Of a stretch of 32,023 bases of DNA, positions 7,923-17,640 are shown piece by piece. How positions within the stretch are numbered: the stretch's first letter is position 1; each line of letters begins with the position of its first letter. A program made the translations under genes and the position numbers. Under the pieces are notes generated by a model. The model ran no database searches. It was given only the letters and a program-made list of their open reading frames with translations, and was not told the origin of the DNA. This DNA is from Lactobacillus gallinarum DSM 10532 = JCM 2011. GTDB taxonomy: Bacteria > Bacillota > Bacilli > Lactobacillales > Lactobacillaceae. The DNA lies in assembly GCF_001434975.1 (NCBI RefSeq), contig NZ_AZEL01000028.1:1-32023 (forward strand). The letters are read 5' to 3'.

Positions 7923-8738
7923 ATGACATTACCTTTTAAAGCTGTTGCAGTTGACATGGATGGGACATTCTTAGATGATCGTAAGCAATTTAATCATGAA
8001 CAATTTGATCAAATACTTACGGAATTAGAAAAAAGAAACGTTCATTTTATCGTAGCTTCTGGTCGGCCATACACTAGATTAAAGCAAGACTTCGGTGATT
8101 TTGCTGAACGCATGGATTTTGTTTCTCTCAATGGTTCTATGCTAGTTGTTAACGGTGAAACAGTTGCTTCTTATCTGCTAAAACGTGAAACTGCTCTTAG
8201 TCTACTTAAAGAAGTCAGTGACAAATATGGTAAAGTAGCTCCTATGGTCTTTGAAACCGATGTAGCCTACTTCCACAAAGCTATTCCTAAAACTGAGCGT
8301 GACTTCTTAGCATACTTCGCTGGCAAAAGTGCAGTTGTTGATCATTGGTCAGATTTACCCAACAAGGATATCTTGCAAATCACTTTTAGTTTAGACAATT
8401 CTAAGGCGCCAGAAATTGAAAAAGAATTCAATGAAAAGCATGAACAAAAAATTTCTGCATTTGGATCTGCTAATACTGCTATTGATACTAATGTTTATGG
8501 TATCAATAAAGGCGCCGGTTTAAAGCATTTATTAGCCAAATTAAACTTAACTGGTGATGATCTAATCGCATTTGGTGATGGCGGCAACGATATTGCTATG
8601 CTTGATTTTGCAAAATACTCTTATGCTATGGCTAACGGGATGCCAAGTGTTAAAGAACATGCTAAATATATCGCACCTGCCAATACTGAAAATGGTGTCT
8701 TCAGGGTCCTACAAAAATATTTAGACGCTGAGAAATAG
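7923..8738 (+). CDS. Cof-type HAD hydrolase (sugar-phosphate phosphatase-like)
   Basis: A cytoplasmic Mg-dependent phosphatase of the HAD superfamily, Cof/YidA subgroup. These commonly hydrolyse sugar phosphates or flavin nucleotides with broad specificity. The 271-residue product has all four motifs: nucleophile motif I DMDGTF (D11, D13), motif II VASGRP, motif III lysine in GINKGAGLKHL, and motif IV GDGGNDIAML. The C2-type cap lies between motifs II and III. The frame runs upstream to 7863 through the terminator hairpin. ATG 7923, with AGGTGG 6 nt before it, gives the standard start MTLPFKAVAVD. The substrate is unknown. Its nearest neighbours are the permease upstream and the convergent secreted paralog B downstream. 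Confidence 0.9.
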   Translation: MTLPFKAVAVDMDGTFLDDRKQFNHEQFDQILTELEKRNVHFIVASGRPYTRLKQDFGDFAERMDFVSLNGSMLVVNGETVASYLLKRETALSLLKEVSDKYGKVAPMVFETDVAYFHKAIPKTERDFLAYFAGKSAVVDHWSDLPNKDILQITFSLDNSKAPEIEKEFNEKHEQKISAFGSANTAIDTNVYGINKGAGLKHLLAKLNLTGDDLIAFGDGGNDIAMLDFAKYSYAMANGMPSVKEHAKYIAPANTENGVFRVLQKYLDAEK

Positions 8739-8744
8739 ATATAC

Positions 8745-8783
8745 AAAAAAGGCAATGAACCTAAACGTTCACTGCCTTTTTTT
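8745..8783. terminator. Bidirectional terminator between HAD gene and secreted paralog B
   Basis: Arms AAAAAAGGCA-A-TGAAC and GTTCA-C-TGCCTTTTTT (one internal mismatch) enclose CTAAAC. There are seven T residues on plus (8777-8783) and A residues on the left, so it serves both convergent genes. Confidence 0.85.
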
Positions 8784-8793
8784 ATGAAATAAA

Positions 8794-10419
8794 TTATTTG
8801 GTCAACTTGTCTGTACTTTCAAGTAATTCAGCACGTTGAGCTAAATTCATGTAAAGTCTGTTGTTTGAAACAGCGATACCTTCAATTTCACGACCAGTGT
8901 GGAATTGATAAGTATCCTTGACTTCACCATTACGAGCAATTTTAGCAATTACATCGTTAAATGCAAGATAGAAGTTGTCATTCTTAGCATCGTATGTGAA
9001 ACCTTGAGTATAAGTATTTGAAACAATACCAGTCTTAGTTGCACCTACCATAGTTGGGTACCAGTTATCACCTTTACGGTTGAATTCCCAGTATTCAGTT
9101 TGGTTCTTTTGCTTGTTGTAAAGAGTTGTGTACATCTTGTGATCACTTACAATAACACCATCGTGGAAGTAACGGCCTTCTGAGTCGCTACCATTCCAGC
9201 ATTTGAATGTCCAAATCTTATTAATGCGCATATCACTCTTACGGATTTGAAGCAATTCTTCTGATCTATTGCTCTTATATGATGTCTTATTATCATAGTT
9301 AACTACATAAATATACTTATCAGTTGCGCCCATAGCTTGACCGTGACCAATTGGAATATATGGACTTACCTTAATATTTTTAACGTAAGAATTGAACTTC
9401 TTTTGAGACATATCAAGCAAGTATTGACCATTAAAAGCATTAGTCAAATGGTTTAAATTATAAGCAATGATGTGACCATTAGAAATTTTAGTACTGCTGA
9501 GTAAACTAGTGTAAAGCCAGCCGTCTGACATAGCAATACCTTCTGGAATATGACCTACACGGTTAATGTAATCGTCGTCTTTAATGTCTCTAGCAACACT
9601 AAGTAAAACTGGTTGGAAGAAACGAGTCTTAAAGGTCATATTACCATTATCAGTAGTGTAACTGTGCTTTGCTTTATCCGGAGCAAAGTCAGTCTTAGTT
9701 ACGTAGTTAGATGAACTACCATAGTAAGTCTTCCAAGATTTTAGGTCACCACTAAATGGTTGTGCTGAAACACTATCTGCATCAGCAACGCCTTCTTTAG
9801 TACTCTTTCTTACAGTAACTTTTACAGTAGCTTTAGCACTACCATAACTATACTTAACCTTGTAAGTACCTGGTTCAGAACAATCAATTGCATCTTCAGA
9901 AATTGTAATATCTTGGGTAGGAATAACGGTTCCCATATAGTTAGTTACATAACTAACTGCATCTTCTGGAGCAAAATCAGAATGACTATTTCTTACTAAA
10001 CTTACAGTCTTAGGAACAGCAATAGTGTTTCTAGTAAACCAGTTTTGGTTAACATATCCTACTTTACGGCCATTAACATAAATGCGCCAGTAGGTACCGT
10101 TGTGAGTTTTAATTCGTTGATCAGATTGAATATGAGCATATTGATAGTCACTGGCATCTGCTAACTTCTTAACAGGCTTACCATTCTTAATGCTCTTATA
10201 AACATTGTAATGTTTATTACTACCTACTTTAACCATCAAATCGTAAGAAGTACTGGTTTGAACTGGCCCCTTTTTAGCAGTTGAACTATCTTTAGCTTTG
10301 TCTGTTTTAGTAGTTGACTTAGAATTAGCGGCAAAAACAGGATTTGAATAACCCATTAATAAACCAACACTAACTGCAACAGCTGATGTTGCAGTTAAAA
10401 TCTTATTTGTATATTTCAA
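8794..10419 (-). CDS. Secreted cell-surface protein: GW/SH3-like, Ig-like and propeller-like domains (paralog B)
   Basis: Function unknown. The 541-residue product has a signal peptide with likely cleavage after VFA (30) and then a Lys/Ser/Thr-rich linker (31-58). It has the same modules as paralog A: a GW/SH3-like unit with YWRIYVNGRKVGYV, an Ig-like unit ending GTYKVKYSYGSAKATV, and a C-terminal propeller-like region. Shared blocks include GHIPEG, KVSPYIPIGHGQAMG, SEELLQIRKSDM, INKIWTF, REIEG and QRAEL. Roughly half the aligned positions in the C-terminal half look identical by eye. The start is TTG at 10419, 6-7 nt after AGGAGG. No nearby ATG keeps the signal peptide. It diverges from clpP. 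In the same clade such proteins are candidate S-layer-associated proteins, but I cannot confirm this here. Confidence 0.85.
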   Translation of the reverse strand: MKYTNKILTATSAVAVSVGLLMGYSNPVFAANSKSTTKTDKAKDSSTAKKGPVQTSTSYDLMVKVGSNKHYNVYKSIKNGKPVKKLADASDYQYAHIQSDQRIKTHNGTYWRIYVNGRKVGYVNQNWFTRNTIAVPKTVSLVRNSHSDFAPEDAVSYVTNYMGTVIPTQDITISEDAIDCSEPGTYKVKYSYGSAKATVKVTVRKSTKEGVADADSVSAQPFSGDLKSWKTYYGSSSNYVTKTDFAPDKAKHSYTTDNGNMTFKTRFFQPVLLSVARDIKDDDYINRVGHIPEGIAMSDGWLYTSLLSSTKISNGHIIAYNLNHLTNAFNGQYLLDMSQKKFNSYVKNIKVSPYIPIGHGQAMGATDKYIYVVNYDNKTSYKSNRSEELLQIRKSDMRINKIWTFKCWNGSDSEGRYFHDGVIVSDHKMYTTLYNKQKNQTEYWEFNRKGDNWYPTMVGATKTGIVSNTYTQGFTYDAKNDNFYLAFNDVIAKIARNGEVKDTYQFHTGREIEGIAVSNNRLYMNLAQRAELLESTDKLTK

Positions 10420-10431
10420 GCTTGTCCTCCT

Positions 10432-10482
10432 ACAATATTACAACAATATTTTACATAGTTATTATAATATATAAACAATATT
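10432..10482. repeat. Three ACAATATT direct repeats upstream of secreted paralog B
   Basis: ACAATATT occurs at 10432-10439, 10443-10450 and 10475-10482, with offsets of 11 and 32 bp, so all three fall on about the same helix face. Two lie in the predicted leader and one in the promoter spacer. AT-rich DNA makes chance copies possible, so a regulator-binding role is only a suggestion. Confidence 0.45.
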
Positions 10483-10487
10483 CTCAA
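10461..10487 (-). promoter_or_regulatory. Promoter of secreted paralog B
   Basis: A -10 TATAAT (10461-10466) lies with TTGAGA (10482-10487) 15 bp upstream. Spacing is short, but at 17 bp the hexamer would be the weaker TTTTGA. The leader to the TTG start is about 35 nt. Confidence 0.5.
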
Positions 10488-10520
10488 AAATACAATTTGA
10501 ATACAAGTAAATCTCTTTAT

Positions 10521-10549
10521 TTGACACTTTTATTACGAAGTGATTTAAT
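10521..10549 (+). promoter_or_regulatory. clpP promoter
   Basis: TTGACA (10521-10526), a perfect -35, and TTTAAT (10544-10549), preceded by an extended -10 TG (10541-10542), are 17 bp apart. Transcription would begin near 10556, inside the CIRCE-like element. Confidence 0.85.
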
Positions 10550-10575
10550 TAGCACAGTACTTAAAAGAGTGCTAA
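10549..10575 (+). promoter_or_regulatory. CIRCE-like HrcA operator at clpP
   Basis: TTAGCACAG (10549-10557), 9 nt, then GAGTGCTAA (10567-10575). The CIRCE consensus is TTAGCACTC-N9-GAGTGCTAA. The right arm is perfect, the left arm differs at its last two bases, and the spacer is exactly 9. It covers the predicted transcription start, the position expected for HrcA repression and heat induction. I see no CtsR-type GGTCAAA repeat here. Confidence 0.88.
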
Positions 10576-10606
10576 TTAATACGAAATAAATTTAGGAGGC
10601 AAATAT

Positions 10607-11191
10607 ATGCTAGTACCTACAGTTATTGAACAAACTGCTCGTGGTGAACGTGCTTATGACATTTACTCACGCTTATTAAAAGATAGAATTATTATGTTGA
10701 GTGGCGAAATTAACGACCAAATGGCTAACTCAATTATTGCTCAATTGCTTTTCCTTGATGCACAAGATAACACTAAGGATATTTCACTTTACATTAATTC
10801 ACCAGGTGGTGTAATTACTTCTGGTCTTGCAATTATGGATACTATGAATTTCATTAAATCAGATGTATCAACTATTGCAATTGGTATGGCTGCTTCAATG
10901 GCTTCTATTCTTTTGACTAGTGGTACTAAGGGTAAGCGTTTCGCATTACCTAACTCTACTGTACTTATTCACCAACCTTTAGGTGGAGCACAAGGTCAAC
11001 AAACTGATATTCAAATTGCAGCTAACGAAATTTTAAAGAGTCGCAAGAAGATTAACGAAATCTTACACGAAACTACTGGTCAACCTTTGGAAAAGATTCA
11101 AAAGGATACCGAACGTGATAATTACTTAACTGCTGAAGAAGCTAAGGAATACGGTTTAATCGATGAAATTATGGTTAATAAGAAGAAGTAA
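10607..11191 (+). CDS. clpP: ATP-dependent Clp protease proteolytic subunit
   Basis: Serine peptidase of the cytoplasmic Clp system. It forms two stacked heptameric rings and degrades unfolded proteins delivered by ClpX/ClpC/ClpE-type ATPases. The 194-residue product has the usual length. The catalytic triad is S97 ([10 protein letters not shown]), H122 (LIHQPLGG) and D171 (DTERD), and INSPGG marks the oxyanion region. ATG 10607 has AGGAGG at 10594-10599. The gene stands alone with a strong promoter, the CIRCE-like operator (10549-10575) and its own terminator. It should therefore be heat- and stress-induced through HrcA in this organism. Confidence 0.98.
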   Translation: MLVPTVIEQTARGERAYDIYSRLLKDRIIMLSGEINDQMANSIIAQLLFLDAQDNTKDISLYINSPGGVITSGLAIMDTMNFIKSDVSTIAIGMAASMASILLTSGTKGKRFALPNSTVLIHQPLGGAQGQQTDIQIAANEILKSRKKINEILHETTGQPLEKIQKDTERDNYLTAEEAKEYGLIDEIMVNKKK

Positions 11192-11206
11192 TCATAAATT
11201 ATAATC

Positions 11207-11239
11207 AAAAGAGGATTTGCGTGTGCGAATCCTCTTTTT
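11207..11239. terminator. Bidirectional terminator between clpP and whiA
   Basis: AAAAGAGGATT / AATCCTCTTTT arms (11207-11217 / 11228-11238) enclose a 10-nt loop, with T residues to 11241 on plus and A residues at 11207-11210. It serves convergent clpP (plus) and whiA (minus). Confidence 0.88.
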
Positions 11240-12175
11240 TTAATCTCTCAAATTTTCAGCCAATTCATGTAACTTTTTGAATCGATGATTGACACCAGAT
11301 TTTGAAATAGGTCCATCCGGAATTTGATCCGCTACTTCTTTTAAAGTTAATTCTGGATGAGCTAATCTAAAACGTGCTAAAATCTGTAACTTTTCTGGTA
11401 AGCTGTCGATTCCTTTTTCTTTTTGAATCAACTGAATATCTTCTACCTGTTTTGCAGAAGCGGAAGCCGTCTTTTTCATATTAGCTGTATCACAATTAAC
11501 CAAGCGATTAACCGAATTACGCATGTCTCGCATGATTCGTAAATCTTCAAAATTTAGCATAGCATTTAATGCTCCAACTACATGCAAAAAATCTCCGATT
11601 TTAGCTGCTTCTTTAAGGTAGACAATGTAACCTCGACGACGTTTCGTCATCTTAGCATTCAAATAAAAATACTCATTCATCAACTTAGCTAAATCTTCAT
11701 TATGATCTTCATAAGTTGAATAAATTTCTAAATGATATCTACTAGTCTCAGGATTATTAACGCTACCGCCAGCTAAAAAAGCACCTCTAAGATAAGACAT
11801 TGCACCTTCCCGTGACTTCATAATTCTCTGTGGAATTCTGGTAACTAATCCTCGAGCAGGATCCCAAATATTTAAGTTTTCCAATATTTCTTGCACGTCA
11901 CGATTAAGTCGAACTAGATACTGATTATTCTTTTTTAATTTCATCTTACGAGAAACAATCAATAATGGTTCAATTCCATATGCAACTTTAATCAGTTTAA
12001 AAATTCTTCGTGCAATAGCGGGATTTTCTGTAGTGATATCTAGACTAAATTGATGATCATGAAGATTTAAAACCCCATTCATTCGCAAAAAAGCAGCTAA
12101 CTCTGCTTTAGCATGCTCTGGATGCACCTCAAGCGAAGTTAGCTCCTTTTTGACTTCACTAGCATAACTAGCCAT
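11240..12175 (-). CDS. whiA: WhiA-family DNA-binding protein
   Basis: A regulator known in Streptomyces as a sporulation transcription factor. In Bacillus it affects cell division and chromosome segregation. The 311-residue product has the N-terminal LAGLIDADG-homing-endonuclease-like fold (two copies, with [14 protein letters not shown] in the second, about 130-145) that lacks nuclease activity in known members. A C-terminal helix-turn-helix lies near 270-311 ([21 protein letters not shown]). The start overlaps the yvcK stop by 8 bp, so they are translationally coupled. It is the last gene of rapZ-yvcK-whiA. The crh gene that follows in Bacillus is absent here, and clpP comes next instead. 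Confidence 0.96.
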   Translation of the reverse strand: MASYASEVKKELTSLEVHPEHAKAELAAFLRMNGVLNLHDHQFSLDITTENPAIARRIFKLIKVAYGIEPLLIVSRKMKLKKNNQYLVRLNRDVQEILENLNIWDPARGLVTRIPQRIMKSREGAMSYLRGAFLAGGSVNNPETSRYHLEIYSTYEDHNEDLAKLMNEYFYLNAKMTKRRRGYIVYLKEAAKIGDFLHVVGALNAMLNFEDLRIMRDMRNSVNRLVNCDTANMKKTASASAKQVEDIQLIQKEKGIDSLPEKLQILARFRLAHPELTLKEVADQIPDGPISKSGVNHRFKKLHELAENLRD

Positions 12176-13211
12176 TATTTTCCTTCATTCTTTTACGTGA
12201 CATTGCCTCAAATGCCAAATTCATTATTTCCTTTGCTACTTTTTCTCCATCATGAAAGACCAACCCGTGTCGTTGATCAATAAAATCATCGGTAATAACA
12301 CGACAATTTTGCGCTCTCAAACCATTAAAGTCATTCTTAACAGGTTCAAGATATGCATCATAATCCTCTGGGTGGAATTTACTCATATCAATTTTAGCTC
12401 CGTTAACTAAAGCTGTATTGATATAGTTTCCACCTAAGTGACGATTAATTACCTCCACGTGCTCTGCATCGCTAAAGTGATCAGTTTCTCCACGTTGAGT
12501 CATGATATTACAAATATAAACTACTTCAGCCGGGGTTTCTCGAACCGCTTCACCTAAATTAGAAATCATCAAATTAGGTAAAATAGAAGTAAATAAACTA
12601 CCTGGACCTAAGACAACTGCATCTGCCTGCATTATCGAAGCTAAAACAGGTAAAACTGCTTTAGGTGTGGCATTCGAATTAGTATCTGTTACCCAAACAC
12701 GTTTGATTCTTTTATCTTTTGAGGTAATCTCCGTTTCCCCGGCTTCCGTGGTACCATCAATAAACTCGGCGTTTAACGTTAAAGGTTCGTTAGATGCTGG
12801 AAAGACGTGGCCGTCGACCTTCATCATTTTAGATAAAGATTGAACAGCATCAAAAATATTCCCATGCATTTCATTCAAAGCTGCAATGATCAAGTTACCA
12901 ATAGCGTGGCCTGAGAAGAATGCATCAGATGAATCAAACCGATATTGAAAAATGTCTTTTTCTTCTTGTGGCAAATCACTTAAAGAAACTAACACATTTC
13001 TAATATCACCCGGTGGAACAACGTTAATAAAATTTCTGATAGAACCAGATGAGCCACCATCATCGGATACCGTAACAATGGCAGTAATTTCCGCATTTTG
13101 ATCTTTCAATGCATTTAGAATAACTGGTAACCCAGTACCACCACCGATAACTACCACCCGCGGACGTCTGCCTTTAATTACGCGCACAATTCGCGTTTCT
13201 CCATATGACAT
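12168..13211 (-). CDS. yvcK: YvcK/CofD-like gluconeogenesis and morphogenesis factor
   Basis: A cytoplasmic protein of the CofD-like Rossmann family. In Bacillus it binds UDP-sugars and is needed for correct cell shape on gluconeogenic carbon sources. Its enzymatic activity, if any, is undefined. The 347-residue product has the nucleotide-binding [14 protein letters not shown] (about 19-32), [11 protein letters not shown] and [15 protein letters not shown] motifs typical of the family. It starts 10 bp after rapZ and overlaps whiA by 8 bp. A short basic N-terminal stretch (RVIKGRRPR) precedes the Rossmann core. Conserved context, not sequence alone, links it to the envelope and carbon flux. 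Confidence 0.95.
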   Translation of the reverse strand: MSYGETRIVRVIKGRRPRVVVIGGGTGLPVILNALKDQNAEITAIVTVSDDGGSSGSIRNFINVVPPGDIRNVLVSLSDLPQEEKDIFQYRFDSSDAFFSGHAIGNLIIAALNEMHGNIFDAVQSLSKMMKVDGHVFPASNEPLTLNAEFIDGTTEAGETEITSKDKRIKRVWVTDTNSNATPKAVLPVLASIMQADAVVLGPGSLFTSILPNLMISNLGEAVRETPAEVVYICNIMTQRGETDHFSDAEHVEVINRHLGGNYINTALVNGAKIDMSKFHPEDYDAYLEPVKNDFNGLRAQNCRVITDDFIDQRHGLVFHDGEKVAKEIMNLAFEAMSRKRMKENNG

Positions 13212-13221
13212 CGCGATATAC

Positions 13222-14103
13222 CTACTTTCTAATGTAGCGACTTACCTCACGGTGAGTTATATCAACTGGATATTTTTTGGATAAGTCACGAGCAAGTTGT
13301 TGTGCAATTGATACACTACGATGTTGACCACCAGTACAACCAATTGCAATTGTCAATTTTTCTTTTCCTTCTTTAATATAACCAGGAATAGCGGTTTCTA
13401 ATAAATCCAATAATTTTTGATAGAAAACCTGTGTCTCTTCTTTATTCATTACATAATCAAAGACACGCTTATCTAATCCTGTGAATGGACGCAACTCCGG
13501 AATATAGAATGGATTAGACAGAAAACGCACATCCATTACAATATCCGCATCAATTGGCATGCCATATTTAAAACCGAATGACATTACTTCAATTGAAAAT
13601 GGCTGACGCTTACGGTCACTGAAAGTATTAATTAACTTCTGTTTTAAATCTTTAGTAGATAAATTAGACGTATTAATGATGTAATTTGAACGATTTTTGA
13701 TTGGCATCAAAATACGACGTTCTTCTTGAATGCCATCTAACAAACGTCCCTTACCATTATTAGCTAGTGGTGGAAGCCGTCTAGTTTCCTTGTAACGTGC
13801 TACTAACACATCATCTGAAGCATCTAAAAAGAGAATAGTAGCTTGAACGGTGCCATTATCTTCGAGTGAATTTACCTCATCTAATAAATCTGTATAAAAA
13901 GTTTTAACACGTAAATCAATTACTACTGCTACCTTATGGAAATCATTTGAATTATTAATTAAATCCCAAAAGCTTCCCAATAATGTTGGTGGCAAGTTAT
14001 CAACTACGAAGTAACCCATATCTTCTAAATCATGAGCCACAACAGTTTTGCCTGCCCCACTCATTCCTGTAACAATTAATAATTGTTTCTTATCATCAGC
14101 CAT
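13222..14103 (-). CDS. rapZ: RapZ/YvcJ-family P-loop nucleotide-binding protein
   Basis: A cytoplasmic ATP/GTP-binding protein. The E. coli homolog RapZ steers GlmZ/GlmY small-RNA turnover and senses glucosamine 6-phosphate. In Bacillus YvcJ is a GTPase linked to competence, and its RNA role in Gram-positives is unproved. The 293-residue product has Walker A GMSGAGKT (13-20), the conserved VVDNLPP (33-39), and in the C-terminal domain FGFKYG and GCTGGQHRS. It is first in rapZ-yvcK-whiA, with AAGGAGGG before ATG 14103 and an extended -10 promoter at 14124-14132. Nothing unusual is seen. Confidence 0.95.
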   Translation of the reverse strand: MADDKKQLLIVTGMSGAGKTVVAHDLEDMGYFVVDNLPPTLLGSFWDLINNSNDFHKVAVVIDLRVKTFYTDLLDEVNSLEDNGTVQATILFLDASDDVLVARYKETRRLPPLANNGKGRLLDGIQEERRILMPIKNRSNYIINTSNLSTKDLKQKLINTFSDRKRQPFSIEVMSFGFKYGMPIDADIVMDVRFLSNPFYIPELRPFTGLDKRVFDYVMNKEETQVFYQKLLDLLETAIPGYIKEGKEKLTIAIGCTGGQHRSVSIAQQLARDLSKKYPVDITHREVSRYIRK

Positions 14104-14123
14104 TGTTAGCCCTCCTTCTGTAA

Positions 14124-14132
14124 ATTATATCA
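14124..14132 (-). promoter_or_regulatory. Promoter of rapZ-yvcK-whiA
   Basis: On minus an extended -10, TG-A-TATAAT (hexamer 14124-14129, TG 14131-14132), lies about 20 nt before the rapZ start. No clear -35 at 17 bp. A second TATAAT-like string lies upstream near the terminator at 14156. Confidence 0.6.
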
Positions 14133-14155
14133 TACCGGGTGTTCCATTATAGTGC

Positions 14156-14183
14156 AAAAAAAAGAGACCATCGCAGCCTCTTT
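14156..14183 (-). terminator. Terminator of the DUF308 gene
   Basis: On minus the stem AAAGAGGC / GGTCTCTTT (one G-T wobble; 14161-14183) is followed by eight T residues (14156-14163). It separates the DUF308 gene from rapZ. Confidence 0.8.
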
Positions 14184-14193
14184 TTCATAATTA

Positions 14194-14736
14194 TTAACGG
14201 TGCATAAATGCAACGACTATTTCATTGATACCAAATACTAACAACCAAAATGCAACTAACCATACTAAACTCAAAGCTGCAAAAAGTGGGTTAAAGATCA
14301 AGAAAATAGCAATAACTAAACTTAGAATGTTCAAAACTAAGTTAAAGATAAAGTATCCTGTTGAAAAGTCACGCAAGTGCCATGAAAAGGCAATTCCGAC
14401 AGCTGAGTCGACAAAGAACCAAATTGCAAATAAATATGCAATGGTCAATCCACCAATATCATATGAGCATAAGAACAAAATACCCACAATGATATCTAAA
14501 ATACCTGAAATAAGTGCTACCCAACTACGTGCAAAGAAAGCACGAAAACGTGAATAACCAGCAAGCCATACTAAACCTTGCAAAATTGACAAAATACCAA
14601 AGATTAATACAAATGCATGCAATCCCTTGGCCGGATGTCTAAGAAGCAAAAAAGCAACAACAACCATTAATACACCAGCGATAAATGCGCCCCAATCGAA
14701 GCCACGATTATCTCTAGAACTTGAAAAAATGTCCAT
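14194..14736 (-). CDS. DUF308/HdeD-family membrane protein
   Basis: A 180-residue integral membrane protein with about six hydrophobic helices, beginning near residue 15 (WGAFIAGVLMVVVAFLLL). The length and paired-helix pattern fit the HdeD/DUF308 family, whose E. coli founder is tied to acid resistance. Molecular function is unknown and acid resistance should not be assumed. It starts 57 bp after uvrA, with AAGGAGGACG before ATG 14736, and ends in a strong terminator. It may be read through from uvrBA or have its own promoter in the gap. No motif that would indicate transport or enzymatic activity is visible. Confidence 0.85.
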   Translation of the reverse strand: MDIFSSSRDNRGFDWGAFIAGVLMVVVAFLLLRHPAKGLHAFVLIFGILSILQGLVWLAGYSRFRAFFARSWVALISGILDIIVGILFLCSYDIGGLTIAYLFAIWFFVDSAVGIAFSWHLRDFSTGYFIFNLVLNILSLVIAIFLIFNPLFAALSLVWLVAFWLLVFGINEIVVAFMHR

Positions 14737-14793
14737 TATTCGTCCTCCTTGGTGCCTATTTTACACTTATTCGAGGATAAAAACACTTACGCA

Positions 14794-17640
14794 TTACTTT
14801 TTATTTTTCGTATCCCTAGTTAACTTAGTATCACGCTTTAAAACCGGCTTTAAATATTGACCAGTATAGCTTTCTTTCACCTCCACTATTTCTTCAGGCG
14901 TTCCTGTAGCAACAACGTTACCGCCACCTTCACCGCCTTCAGGTCCTAAATCAATAATCCAGTCAGCGTTTTTAATCACATCTAAATTATGTTCAATTAC
15001 TAGAACAGTGTTTCCTTCATCAACTAAACGCTGCAAAACTTCAAGCAAACGCTTAATATCATCGGTATGCAGACCTGTCGTTGGCTCATCCAAAATATAG
15101 AAATTCTTACCAGTTGATAATTTCTGCAATTCTGCAGCCAACTTCATTCTCTGGGCTTCCCCACCTGATAAAGTTGTAGCAGATTGACCTAATTTAACAT
15201 AGCCTAAACCTACATCAACAATAGTCTGCAATTTACGTGCAATTTTAGGAATATTTTCAAAGAACTTGCATGCTTCATTAATTGTCATATCAAGCACTTG
15301 AGCAATATTCTTTTCACGATAAGTTACTTCCAAGGTTTCTGAATTATAACGACTGCCATGACAAACTTCACATGGGACATACACATCTGGCAAGAAATTC
15401 ATTTCGATCTTAATAATTCCGTCACCATGACATGCTTCACAGCGGCCGCCTTTAACATTAAATGAAAAACGAGCCTTAGTATAACCTCTCATTTTAGCTT
15501 CATTTGTTTGAGCAAAAAGCGTACGAATATCATCGAAAACGCTAGTATAAGTAGCCGGATTACTACGTGGGGTACGTCCAATAGGACTTTGATCAATATC
15601 GATGATTTTTTCGATATTTTTATAGCCACGAATTGACTTATATTTACCTGGCTTAGTTGAATTATGATTTAACTTTTGCGCTAATGCTCGCTTTAAAATC
15701 ATATTAACTAAAGTTGACTTACCTGAACCAGAAACACCACTCACTACGACAAATTTTCCTAAAGGAAAATCAACGTTAATATTCTTTAAATTGTTTTCTT
15801 GTGCACCGGTAATAGTGATCTTCTTACCATTACCCTTGCGGCGTTTTAATGGCACAGGAACAAACTTTTTTCCCGACAAATATTGACCAGTCAAAGACTT
15901 AGGATTTTTCTCCACTTCTTCTGGTGTACCTTGAGACATTACCTTACCGCCGTAAACGCCGGCGCCTGGTCCCATATCAATCAGATAATCGGCTTGGCGC
16001 ATAGTCTCATCATCGTGTTCAACCACAATCAAAGAATTGCCTAAATCACGCATTCTCTTAAGTGAAGCAATCAAACGATCATTATCACGTTGATGAAGTC
16101 CAATTGAAGGTTCATCTAAAACATACATAACTCCTGATAAGTTAGAACCAATCTGGGTAGCCAAACGAATACGTTGAGCTTCCCCACCAGATAAAGTATT
16201 AGCAGAACGAGAAAGGGTCAAATAATCTAATCCAACGCTGTCTAAGAATGAAAGACGATCACACACTTCTTTCAAAATTGGTTTAGCAATTACAGTTTCT
16301 TGTTCACTTAATTTGACGCTCTTAAAGAAATCTAAGGATTTATTGATTGAAAGTTCAGAAGCTTCAGCGATATCCTTGTCCATTACCTTTACAGCCAAAG
16401 CTTTTTCATTTAATCGCTTACCGTGACAAGTTGAACAAGTCAGCTCTGTCATATACTTGCCCATCACATCGCGCATAAATTTGGACATTGGATGTTTATA
16501 GCGTCTTTCAACATTATCCATTACCCCTTCAAAAGGCTGGGTTGTGTCATTAACGCCAAAATCCCCTGTAACATGAAATTTCACTGGTTTAGTTGAACCG
16601 TGAAGAATCGTTTCTCTTTGCTTTTTAGTTAATTTATTAAAAGGCTTGTCCATTGGAATATCCAGTGCTGCACAAGCTTGTTCTAACATTTCAGTGTAAT
16701 AATTAGACGTCTTCCATGGAGCTAACGCACCTTCTGCCAAAGTTTTGGTCTTATCAGGTACAACCAAATCTTCATCAACGGCTAAATTCATCCCTAATCC
16801 ATCACAATCAGGACAAGCACCAAATGGCGCATTAAATGAAAATAGTCTTGGCTCCATTTCGCCTACTGTAAAACCACACTTAGGGCAAGCATAATATTCA
16901 GAGAAGTTAAGCATCCCCCCGCCAATAACATCAACATTCATGTAGCCATCAGATAAACGAAGAGCTGATTCAATTGAGTCAAACAAACGAGATTTAATAC
17001 TATCTTTCACGATTAAACGATCCACAACAATATCAATATTATGTCGCTTATTTTTAGCTAAATTAAACTCTTCTCCAATTTCGTGCATCTCACCATCAAC
17101 AATAACACGAACATATCCAGCACGTTGTACTCGTTTAAAAACTTCCTTGTGTTCACCGCGTTTAGCACGAACAACGGGAGCTAACAATTGGATTTTAGTT
17201 CTTTCGGGTAAAGACATGATTCGGTCTACCATTTGATCAACCGATTGTCGTTCAATCAAAGTTCCATCATTCGGACAAATTGGATGACCTACACGAGCCC
17301 ATAAAAGACGTAAATAATCATTGATTTCGGTTACTGTTCCGACAGTTGAGCGTGGATTATGTGATGTAGTTTTTTGATCAATTGAAATAGCGGGATTCAA
17401 CCCATCGATTGAATCAACATCTGGTTTATCCATCTGGCCCAAGAATTGTCTAGCGTAACTAGAAAGTGATTGTACATAGCGTCTTCTACCCTCTGCATAC
17501 AAGGTATCAAAAGCTAAAGAACTCTTTCCAGAACCTGATAGACCAGTAACTACTACTAATTGGTTTTTAGGAATAGTTATATCAATATCCTTTAAATTAT
17601 GTTCTCGTGCACCACGAATAACGATCTTATCATTTACCAT
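14794..17640 (-). CDS. uvrA: Excinuclease ABC subunit A
   Basis: DNA damage recognition ATPase of nucleotide excision repair. It dimerises, loads UvrB at lesions and then leaves. The 948-residue product has two ABC modules. The first has Walker [10 protein letters not shown] (about 33-41) and signature LSGGEAQR near 490, the second [11 protein letters not shown] near 642 and signature LSGGEAQR near 826. Paired CxxC zinc sites are present, including CPKC...CPDC, CSTC and CEAC...CEVC. The frame extends to 17727, but that would overlap uvrB by about 97 bp. ATG 17640 ([10 protein letters not shown]) overlaps the uvrB stop by 11 bp, has GGGGAAAG upstream and matches the family start. It forms an operon with uvrB under a LexA-box-like site. 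Confidence 0.97.
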   Translation of the reverse strand: MVNDKIVIRGAREHNLKDIDITIPKNQLVVVTGLSGSGKSSLAFDTLYAEGRRRYVQSLSSYARQFLGQMDKPDVDSIDGLNPAISIDQKTTSHNPRSTVGTVTEINDYLRLLWARVGHPICPNDGTLIERQSVDQMVDRIMSLPERTKIQLLAPVVRAKRGEHKEVFKRVQRAGYVRVIVDGEMHEIGEEFNLAKNKRHNIDIVVDRLIVKDSIKSRLFDSIESALRLSDGYMNVDVIGGGMLNFSEYYACPKCGFTVGEMEPRLFSFNAPFGACPDCDGLGMNLAVDEDLVVPDKTKTLAEGALAPWKTSNYYTEMLEQACAALDIPMDKPFNKLTKKQRETILHGSTKPVKFHVTGDFGVNDTTQPFEGVMDNVERRYKHPMSKFMRDVMGKYMTELTCSTCHGKRLNEKALAVKVMDKDIAEASELSINKSLDFFKSVKLSEQETVIAKPILKEVCDRLSFLDSVGLDYLTLSRSANTLSGGEAQRIRLATQIGSNLSGVMYVLDEPSIGLHQRDNDRLIASLKRMRDLGNSLIVVEHDDETMRQADYLIDMGPGAGVYGGKVMSQGTPEEVEKNPKSLTGQYLSGKKFVPVPLKRRKGNGKKITITGAQENNLKNINVDFPLGKFVVVSGVSGSGKSTLVNMILKRALAQKLNHNSTKPGKYKSIRGYKNIEKIIDIDQSPIGRTPRSNPATYTSVFDDIRTLFAQTNEAKMRGYTKARFSFNVKGGRCEACHGDGIIKIEMNFLPDVYVPCEVCHGSRYNSETLEVTYREKNIAQVLDMTINEACKFFENIPKIARKLQTIVDVGLGYVKLGQSATTLSGGEAQRMKLAAELQKLSTGKNFYILDEPTTGLHTDDIKRLLEVLQRLVDEGNTVLVIEHNLDVIKNADWIIDLGPEGGEGGGNVVATGTPEEIVEVKESYTGQYLKPVLKRDTKLTRDTKNKK

